Assembly: GCA_964343305.1 (NCBI GenBank) | Contig: CAYFJO010000486.1 | Location: forward strand, 1-7,869 | Reading direction: 5' to 3' | Length of the DNA: 7,869 nucleotides | Source of the DNA: CAYFJO01 sp964343305 | GTDB lineage: Bacteria; Planctomycetota; Planctomycetia; Pirellulales; Pirellulaceae | In this document: piece after piece, positions 1 through 5,649 of the stretch | How the letters are laid out: the number at the start of each line of letters is the position of its first letter | Position numbering within the stretch: the stretch's first letter is position 1 | Translations under genes and position numbers: made by a program | Notes under the pieces: model-generated | Databases searched by the model: none | Told to the model about the DNA's origin: nothing | What the model saw: only the letters and a program-made list of their open reading frames with translations

Positions 1-480
1 AAAGCCGCCCTTGGGTGCAAAGTCGCCGCTGCCGCCGGTTGGCAGATTGGAGTCCGGAGTGTTCTTTGGATTGAGCGAGTAGTAACCGCGATCGGACGGA
101 TCGTTGAAGCTCGCGTTGCTGTTAAACGAGCTGGGGTCGTAGTTGCTATCTCCAACTCCCGTTGAAGGATAGTCCGGCTGGCCAGTTCCGAATCCAGCGC
201 CAACATTGTTGTTTGTGCCGCTTAAGTGGCTGGGACGATATCCTCCCTTGGCCGTGTTGGTGGATCCCATGCCGGCCGTGCCTGTGGACTTGGTGGGATA
301 CTTCGCGGATGGGGGCGGGGGATAACCTTGCCCATTTTTCGCGGCCAAGCTACTGGACGATGGCGTCTGTTTCCACCAGGCCGTTCCTGGCCAGCCAAAT
401 CCACTGCTGCATCCGCTGGCGACCAGCATGCTAAGTGCCGTCAAAATGGCAAGGCTTCGATAAGTGATTTTCGCGTGCAT
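1..480 (-). CDS. Low-complexity lipoprotein, N-terminal part (cut by window edge)
   Basis: This minus-strand reading frame is open for 160 codons from an ATG at 478-480 to the left edge of the window, so the C-terminus is missing. The first 23 residues form a basic start (H2, K4, R8) and a hydrophobic stretch, followed by A-S-G-Cys24, a relaxed lipobox. I infer export and lipidation at Cys24; signal peptidase I cleavage is the alternative. The rest is rich in Ser, Gly, Pro, Asn and Tyr, with a W-W-K motif near residue 32 and no domain I recognise. It looks like a disordered surface or periplasmic protein. An in-frame GTG at 484-486 has an AAGGG five bases upstream (492-496) and may be the true start, adding two residues. 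The family is not recognised; that it is a coding gene is fairly sure. Confidence 0.7.
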   Translation of the reverse strand, partial: MHAKITYRSLAILTALSMLVASGCSSGFGWPGTAWWKQTPSSSSLAAKNGQGYPPPPSAKYPTKSTGTAGMGSTNTAKGGYRPSHLSGTNNNVGAGFGTGQPDYPSTGVGDSNYDPSSFNSNASFNDPSDRGYYSLNPKNTPDSNLPTGGSGDFAPKGGF

Positions 481-812
481 GACCACATTTGCCCTTGTTG
501 ATTGGTGAGGAAGAAAAGCCAATCGCTTATGCCACCTGGGCAGAGAGGGGGTGGTTTCTTCCCTGAAACTCGTTTGGTTTTTGATTTGTTTCGTACCGCG
601 CGATCCCTGCGCAGAATTCAATACATGATCTCTATTCGGCTAGTTACCAACTTCAGCTTAAGACTATTCTAACGAACAAAATGGTGGGGGATCATAGGAT
701 GTCGCGACCAGATGGTCAACGGCATTCTGTTTTCATGTGCTAGCTCGCCTTGGCGTTTCGTGCGAAGATGTGATTGGAGATTTCCATTTCAACCTGCCGC
801 TCCGTCATCCGA
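481..812. other. Divergent intergenic region, 332 bases
   Basis: This gap separates the start of the minus-strand lipoprotein from the start of the plus-strand sulfatase, so it should hold promoters for both. I found no convincing -35/-10 pair, operator or riboswitch. The AAGGG at 492-496 (minus strand) is the only plausible ribosome-binding site for the lipoprotein. A TTG at 774 opens the sulfatase frame earlier, but the signal peptide favours the later ATG. Confidence 0.6.
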
Positions 813-2972
813 ATGAAAGTCTATCCTATGATACCGCGACTTTCGCTGCTGTTACTCTTTGGTTTCCTGACGACGATCCAAGCCGCCGAGCGCCCGAACG
901 TCATTCTGATGATGGCCGACGACATGGGCATGGGCGACACCAGTGCCTATCAGGATTTCACGAGAAACCCGGATGACGTCCAGCTCCATACGCCGAACAT
1001 GCAGCGGCTGGCCCGAATGGGAGTGCGATTTACCGACGCCCACACGCCGTCGTCGCGATGCACGACAACTCGCTACGGATTGCTGACCGGACGGTATTGC
1101 TGGCGAAGCCGGCTGAAATACTGGGTGTTGTTTGGCTCGCAAGGCGATCCGCTGATCGAAGCCGATCGGCCGACGATCGCGACCATGCTGGGTGCCAATG
1201 GTTATGCCACGGCGATGGTGGGAAAGTGGCACGTTGGTTTGCGATATCGGCGGTCGGACGGTTCGCCGGCGGCTGGTTGGCAGGACGCGGATTTGACCCA
1301 GCCGCTGTTTGATTCGCCGCTGGACCACGGTTTCAACTTTGCTCGCTTTACATCACGTTCGCATGGCACTTCGGGGCCGGATGCAAACCACAAGAATCCG
1401 CAGAAAAGAAACAGACCAAATCAATCCGTCGGTCCCGGTCACATTCACGGTCGCACGGTCGTTGGCGCGACGAAAAATGGGAAGCAACTCATCGGCGACG
1501 GCCTCAACGCGTATGTCTTGCAAAAGTTAGGTAGCAGGCACTCCGATCACGCGATCGAGTTTCTAGAAAATCACCTTGCCAGAAGAGATTCCCACCAGAA
1601 GCCTTTCTTTTTGTACTATCCCGCAAATTCGAATCACGGTCCTTATACTCCCGACGAAAAGATTGACGGAAAAGCGGTCGCCGGGGCAGGTCGCACGAAA
1701 GCGGGAAAGCCGATGAATGCCCGCCACGATTTTATTTACGAAAACGACGTCGCTTTGGGGCGACTGCTTGAATGGCTTGACAAGACGGACGATCCACGAA
1801 ACTCCGGCACGCCTTTACGTGACAACACGCTGGTCATTTTCACCAGCGACAATGGCGCAGAAATCAACAGCGACGTGGCAAGCGGCCCCTTTCGCAGCCA
1901 CAAAGGAAGTTGCTACGAAGGTGGACATCGTGTGCCGTTTATCGCCTGTTGGCCCGCGGGCAATGTTGGCGACGGCGACGCATCGACGGCCGGCCAGACC
2001 AACGACACGCCGATCGGCCTTCAAGATCTATACGCCACGTTCGCTGACATCATCGGTGCACAACTGCCCGACTTGCGGGCTGGCAAGAAGGGCGCGGAAG
2101 ACAGCATTAGCATCCTGCCGGCGCTGCGAGGCGCGCCACTTTCCAACCGTCCACCGCTGTTTTTCAACGACCATAAAGAAGCCAAAGATGATCCAGCCGT
2201 CGTCGCGATGCGAGTCGACTCACCAACCATCGGTAATAAAACGTTTGTGGGCAAATGGAAGATCTTCTTCGACGCAACACTCGTTCGCGGCGGAGCGGCA
2301 AATCCCGTCGAGCTTTTCAATCTGGCGGATGACCAACATGAGGCGAAGAATCTAATTGGCAAGCCTGATCTAAAACCGCTGATTGACGATCTGGTCGCTC
2401 AGGCGTTGTTTCATCGTAACGCGGGCGGTCATCGTTTCGCAGCGTTCGCACCACACGAACGAATCGTGTTCGACTGGCGATCCAAGCCAGGGTCGATGAG
2501 TGCGCTGGCAAAAGGATTCGCCGGTAAGTCAGCTTCAAAACAGTCGATCACGGATGAGAGCAGCAGCCTCACGATGACAATCAGCGGCGCGATTGGTGAA
2601 AAAGTCTCTGATCAGGCAAAGTTCAGCACCAACTATCGAGGTCTCGGATTGGGTGGTGGACGATTCGAACAGGTGGACAGCGGCGAAGCATTGCTCGTTC
2701 AGTTTAATCGGGATGTGATCGTCGAATCCGCGGCCATCGTGGCTGGCAACGGACAATGCGGCGGATTCTACCAGGTTGGTAATGCCGCTCCGCGCGCAAT
2801 CTATTGCACGGACGCGGACAACGACTCCAAGGAGCAACACGGCGTGATCAGCGACATGGGTGTATTAAAAGCTGGTGAGTTGTTGCGGTTGGATAGTAAA
2901 CCACATCTGGGCGTGGAAGCGTCCGGCCAATGGCGGTTGGGTGCGATTACTGTGCGGCCTTTGGAGAATTGA
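813..2972 (+). CDS. Secreted S1-family sulfatase (arylsulfatase type) with extra C-terminal module
   Basis: It is predicted to hydrolyse sulfate esters, probably on polysaccharides, outside the cytoplasm. I chose the ATG at 813 because it gives a compact signal peptide: a short start, a Leu-rich core, and likely cleavage near I-Q-A before A-E-R-P-N. A TTG at 774 and an ATG at 828 are alternatives. Numbered from 813, the sulfatase fold runs from about residue 28 to 540: metal ligands D36-D37, the nucleophile motif C83-T-T-T-R87 followed by Y-G-L-L-T-G-R-Y, G-K138-W-H140, H275, and T-S-D346-N347-G with K364 downstream. The expected Pro at position 85 is Thr. Residues 574-719 form an additional, probably beta-rich module of unknown role. 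At 719 residues it is longer than the usual 450-550. The 3' end overlaps the convergent sulfatase by 26 bp. The substrate cannot be read from the sequence. Confidence 0.93.
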   Translation: MKVYPMIPRLSLLLLFGFLTTIQAAERPNVILMMADDMGMGDTSAYQDFTRNPDDVQLHTPNMQRLARMGVRFTDAHTPSSRCTTTRYGLLTGRYCWRSRLKYWVLFGSQGDPLIEADRPTIATMLGANGYATAMVGKWHVGLRYRRSDGSPAAGWQDADLTQPLFDSPLDHGFNFARFTSRSHGTSGPDANHKNPQKRNRPNQSVGPGHIHGRTVVGATKNGKQLIGDGLNAYVLQKLGSRHSDHAIEFLENHLARRDSHQKPFFLYYPANSNHGPYTPDEKIDGKAVAGAGRTKAGKPMNARHDFIYENDVALGRLLEWLDKTDDPRNSGTPLRDNTLVIFTSDNGAEINSDVASGPFRSHKGSCYEGGHRVPFIACWPAGNVGDGDASTAGQTNDTPIGLQDLYATFADIIGAQLPDLRAGKKGAEDSISILPALRGAPLSNRPPLFFNDHKEAKDDPAVVAMRVDSPTIGNKTFVGKWKIFFDATLVRGGAANPVELFNLADDQHEAKNLIGKPDLKPLIDDLVAQALFHRNAGGHRFAAFAPHERIVFDWRSKPGSMSALAKGFAGKSASKQSITDESSSLTMTISGAIGEKVSDQAKFSTNYRGLGLGGGRFEQVDSGEALLVQFNRDVIVESAAIVAGNGQCGGFYQVGNAAPRAIYCTDADNDSKEQHGVISDMGVLKAGELLRLDSKPHLGVEASGQWRLGAITVRPLEN

Positions 2973-4407
2973 CGCGTTTCTTTTTGGACTTGGCCGGCTT
3001 CTTCTTCCGCCACGCGTTGAAGGCTTCTTCGCGGGACATATTCTTGTAGCGTCCTTGATGCAGAAGAGCGTCGAGTTCGGTCTCGGCCGCGCGATCGCCT
3101 TGCGACGCCATCCAGCCGTCTAGTTTGGCCTTGAGCGTCTTGACAACTTTGGCGTATTGCGGATTGTCGGCCAAGTTGTTCATCTCCAGTGGATCGGCGT
3201 TGCAGTCGTACAGCTCAAACTCGGGCCGGTAGTGATATTTCTCGACCAGCTCTTTTGCTTGTGGATCGCCAGCTTCGGCCGCCTCGACCATCGATTGAAA
3301 ATATGCGGCTTTCGTACAGGCATTCGTAAACTTCGTCTCGTGATGCAGGTTCCAGATCAATCGGTACTGTGAATCTCGAACAGTTCGAATCCCAAACGCG
3401 TCGCTGCCGTTGATGATGCCTCGCGTTGTCATGATACCGTAGGCAAACTCCTTGTGCTGATCGGCTTCCCCCGTGAGCACGCGCGCAAAACTCTTGCCAT
3501 CCGAAACGGCCGCGGGTTTGCCACCGGCCGCATCGACAAACGTCGGCGTGATGTCGACGTACTCGACCATCGCGTCGGTGACCGTGCCCGGTTTCACTTT
3601 GCCCGGCCAGCGAACGATCATTGCCGACTGCAAGCCGTGACTGTAACACGTCCATTTCGCAAACGGAAACGAGTTACCCTGTTCCGTGACAACCATGACA
3701 AGCGTGTTGTCCCGCAGTTTGTGCTTGTCCAGCAGCGCGAGGATCTGGCCGACCTGATCGTCGTAATATGTGATCTCGGCCAGGTAACGGCTGAAGTTTT
3801 CGCGCACCACTGGCGTATCGGCGAGGTAGGGCGGCAATTTGACCTTGTCCGGCGGATATCGCGACGCGTCGCCTTTGTTCCACGGCGAGTGCGGTTCGTT
3901 CGAACAAGCAAACAGACAAAACGGCGTGTTGGATTCAGCGCATTCGGCGAACAACTGCTCAACCTTGTTCATGTCTGGATTGCCTCGGCCACTGTACTCA
4001 AACGGAAAGACGTCGCGCGGACCGATGTGCGTTTTTCCCGACAACGCCACGCGATAGCCGAGTGGTTTCAGATAATGCGCGATGCTCTTCGTGCCAGCTT
4101 TGGCAAAGGTGTGGTTCGGATAAGCGCCCGACTTCACCGGATATAGCCCCGTGTAAATGTTGTGCCGCGTGGGCGAACACATCGGAGCCGCTTGATAGCA
4201 ACGTGCGAACTTCATTCCCTCGGTGGCAAGTCGATCGATGTTCGGTGTGTGAGCCTGCCCACCGTAGCAGCCGATGTCTCGAAACGTCAGATCGTCGGCG
4301 ATGACAAAAACCAGATTCGGCCGTTCCGCGGCCGATAGGACTCCGCTCATGGCGAGCAGACACAGTGTCATGCAAGTTTTACTCAACTTGAAGTGTGTGG
4401 TCGCCAT
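2947..4407 (-). CDS. Secreted S1-family sulfatase (heparan N-sulfatase-like)
   Basis: This is a 486-residue sulfatase with a canonical nucleophile motif, C77-S-P-T-R81, which a formylglycine-generating enzyme should oxidise. The start at 4405-4407 is well supported: AAGGAG at 4415-4420 lies seven bases upstream and the signal peptide then begins cleanly, with a hydrophobic core and likely cleavage at L-S-A before A-E-R-P-N. Longer starts up to 4458 would run through the ribosome-binding site and into the upstream gene's stop. Other visible motifs are D38-D39, G-K125-T-H127, E-P-H173-S-P and T-E242-Q243-G-N followed by K251. The E-Q pair replaces the usual D-N of the metal site and resembles what I recall of sulfamidase-like bacterial relatives. 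The C-terminus (about 466-480) is strongly basic. It lies 34 bases after the preceding minus-strand gene, so the two are probably cotranscribed. N-sulfatase activity versus O-sulfatase activity is not settled. Confidence 0.93.
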   Translation of the reverse strand: MATTHFKLSKTCMTLCLLAMSGVLSAAERPNLVFVIADDLTFRDIGCYGGQAHTPNIDRLATEGMKFARCYQAAPMCSPTRHNIYTGLYPVKSGAYPNHTFAKAGTKSIAHYLKPLGYRVALSGKTHIGPRDVFPFEYSGRGNPDMNKVEQLFAECAESNTPFCLFACSNEPHSPWNKGDASRYPPDKVKLPPYLADTPVVRENFSRYLAEITYYDDQVGQILALLDKHKLRDNTLVMVVTEQGNSFPFAKWTCYSHGLQSAMIVRWPGKVKPGTVTDAMVEYVDITPTFVDAAGGKPAAVSDGKSFARVLTGEADQHKEFAYGIMTTRGIINGSDAFGIRTVRDSQYRLIWNLHHETKFTNACTKAAYFQSMVEAAEAGDPQAKELVEKYHYRPEFELYDCNADPLEMNNLADNPQYAKVVKTLKAKLDGWMASQGDRAAETELDALLHQGRYKNMSREEAFNAWRKKKPAKSKKKRVNSPKAAQ

Positions 4408-4414
4408 CGCGATT

Positions 4415-4420
4415 CTCCTT
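4415..4420 (-). promoter_or_regulatory. Shine-Dalgarno site for the second sulfatase
   Basis: AAGGAG on the minus strand, seven bases before the ATG at 4405-4407. It is the only strong ribosome-binding site in the window. It fixes the sulfatase start and rules out the longer in-frame starts at 4434 and 4458. Confidence 0.85.
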
Positions 4421-4441
4421 TTATGCTGCATTTGTCTGATA

Positions 4442-5176
4442 CTAATTGCTTTCGGCAATGTCCTTCATACTGACCAGTCGCAGGCGTCCGAACGGATTGT
4501 GCATCGGGCTGTTGCCAAAGTCGTCGTCGTCCGCCTTGATCGCTTGAAAACGCGGGCCGGCTTCGTCGGCCAGGATGTGACCGGCGTCGACCGGCTTTTT
4601 GCTGCTGCACAGATAGCGAATCGTCTCGATGATGACGTCGCCATCGGGTTCGATGTCGGCGCGACGCATCACGATGTCGCGCAAGCCCAGCACGTGCATG
4701 CCCATCGTCCACGCATCTTCTTCTCCTCGCACGATGCCGACAAAGGCAAAACTCAAGGCGTCCGTTCCACCATCTTCGGTCATCATGGTCCAATTCTCGC
4801 CGCCGTGAGCCAGCCCACTATTGTCGATGAACACACCCGCGCCGCCCGCTTCGATGATCGCCGCGCCAGCTTGCAACATCGTCCGTGCCGCCTGCATCGA
4901 ACCGCCCGGTCCGGTCAATCCGACGTTGACGGAGTATTTATGGACGATTTCTATTTCGCGCTCCGTCGCCGGTTGCCGGCACGACGAAGAAAAGATCTTG
5001 GCGAACTGGTCGTCGGGCGGCATCGGCACAAATTCGATCTCCGTGCCATCGGGCATGATGAGCGATTCGGGCGTCAATCGAAAACCATCTGGTATCCGTT
5101 CGATCAGTTCGTCCGGATGCGACCAGGCTCCAGGAATTCGCAAAGTTGTTTCGATCGACGTGTCTGCTTCGTTCAT
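4442..5176 (-). CDS. Conserved-looking cytosolic protein, possibly DUF4261-like
   Basis: This 244-residue protein has no signal peptide or membrane segment, so it is probably cytosolic. The ATG at 5174-5176 is preceded by an in-frame stop with no other start between, which fixes the N-terminus. No clear Shine-Dalgarno is seen. Residues 87-130 contain a Gly/Ala-rich helix-like stretch (G-P-G-G-S, then A-G-G-A-G-V-F-I-D), residues 139-171 a hydrophobic strand-rich part with T-M-G-M-H-V-L-G-L-R-D-I, and residues 216-219 four consecutive Asp. The alternation of A-G-A near 103 and the M-H-V-L-G-L stretch reminds me of DUF4261 proteins, but I cannot confirm this without a profile search. No catalytic motif is evident. 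It lies 34 bases upstream of the second sulfatase on the same strand, suggesting an operon, but its role there is unknown. Confidence 0.85.
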   Translation of the reverse strand: MNEADTSIETTLRIPGAWSHPDELIERIPDGFRLTPESLIMPDGTEIEFVPMPPDDQFAKIFSSSCRQPATEREIEIVHKYSVNVGLTGPGGSMQAARTMLQAGAAIIEAGGAGVFIDNSGLAHGGENWTMMTEDGGTDALSFAFVGIVRGEEDAWTMGMHVLGLRDIVMRRADIEPDGDVIIETIRYLCSSKKPVDAGHILADEAGPRFQAIKADDDDFGNSPMHNPFGRLRLVSMKDIAESN

Positions 5177-5312
5177 GGCCGAATTCTGTTTTTGCCGCCG
5201 ATTCTACTGATTTACACGCCTCGCGGGATTGCGTTATCTTACGTCCTATGGGAGTTTCCATCTACTACCGCGGCAATGTCTGAGTCGCCGCCGCCGCCGA
5301 CTTGATTCGACC
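5177..5312 (-). other. Gap between the 61-residue frame and the 244-residue gene
   Basis: These 136 bases carry no gene that I accept. Near 5285-5300 there is a short run of GCC/GGC triplets. On the minus strand TAAGAT is an isolated -10-like hexamer, without a convincing -35 partner. The promoter of the 244-residue gene and sulfatase operon may lie here or upstream of 5498. Confidence 0.4.
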
Positions 5313-5498
5313 TCAGTCCATTTTTTGAATTTTGATCGCGGCTTTGCACATATCGATATCCATCGAAGTGCCGTCGGGAACGGCCTGGGCGATTCGTTGC
5401 TTGTGCTCCTTCCAGTTGCGGCTGTTCGATTCGAGTTGCTTCGCTCGGTCGGCGCACTGCTGGATATCAACTAGATGATTCTGGGCCAAATGGTTCAT
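5313..5498 (-). CDS. Possible 61-residue helical protein
   Basis: A 61-codon frame runs from an ATG at 5496-5498 to a TGA at 5313-5315. The product is polar and looks mostly helical: H-L-A-Q-N-H-L-V-D-I-Q-Q, then a charged Lys/Glu/Arg segment (K-Q-L-E, W-K-E-H-K-Q-R), a P-D-G-T-S turn near residue 41, and a second short helix ending in K-M-D. Cysteines sit at 15 and 51. Third codon positions are mostly G or C, like the neighbouring genes, while the overlapping frames on both strands read as Arg/Ser-rich nonsense. An AGGT about ten bases upstream is a weak ribosome-binding site. No signal peptide or membrane segment is seen. It lies on the same strand as the 244-residue gene, 136 bases away. 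I do not recognise the family; it could also be chance. Confidence 0.55.
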   Translation of the reverse strand: MNHLAQNHLVDIQQCADRAKQLESNSRNWKEHKQRIAQAVPDGTSMDIDMCKAAIKIQKMD

Positions 5499-5649
5499 GC
5501 TTCTACCTGGGGACAGAATCTATGCTGTGCGGGGGAATTGTCGGGACGAGACGCAATATTTTTAGATCGGCTGTCCATATCACCGCCAACGATCCGTTTC
5601 ATGAGTATAGCCATCCCACTTTGAGCCGTGGCACCGTATACTAAGTCGC
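5499..5649. other. Divergent intergenic region upstream of the kinase
   Basis: These 151 bases separate the starts of the minus-strand 61-residue frame and the plus-strand kinase, so they should contain both promoters. The only clear promoter-like element is TATACT at 5637-5642. There is no Shine-Dalgarno before the kinase ATG. Confidence 0.5.
5637..5642 (+). promoter_or_regulatory. Candidate -10 element for a leaderless kinase mRNA
   Basis: TATACT differs from the TATAAT consensus at one position and ends seven bases before the A of the kinase ATG at 5650. If it is used, transcription would start at or next to the start codon. The lack of any purine-rich ribosome-binding site in between fits this. 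No TTGACA-like hexamer is found at 16-18 bases spacing, so the call is tentative. Confidence 0.3.

Noticed and set aside
162..501. Plus-strand frames opposite the lipoprotein (90 and 91 residues)
   Set aside because: They are Trp/Cys/Arg-rich with no domain and lie antisense to a frame that has a signal peptide and lipobox.
500..524. GATTGG ... CCAATC inverted repeat in the divergent gap
   Set aside because: Only six base pairs with a 13-base loop; expected by chance.
518..534. Sigma-54-like promoter on the minus strand (TGGCAT ... TTGGC)
   Set aside because: The distance between the GG and GC elements is off by one to two bases, which sigma-54 promoters do not tolerate.
774..812. Upstream TTG start for the first sulfatase
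   Set aside because: It would put 13 extra residues, including a Cys and several polar residues, before a well-formed signal peptide, and no ribosome-binding site precedes it.
3454..4146. 230-residue plus-strand frame inside the second sulfatase
   Set aside because: Arg/Val-rich shadow of a clear sulfatase gene on the opposite strand; no start signal.
5285..5300. GCC/GGC triplet run as a microsatellite
   Set aside because: Only about five units, common by chance in GC-rich DNA.
4274..5305. 343-residue plus-strand frame over the 244-residue gene
   Set aside because: It is antisense to two well-supported minus-strand frames and reads as Arg/His/Asp-rich sequence without domains.
5246..5470. 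Overlapping minus-strand frames of 72-74 residues
   Set aside because: Ser/Arg-rich low-complexity translations; the 61-residue frame in the same place is more protein-like.
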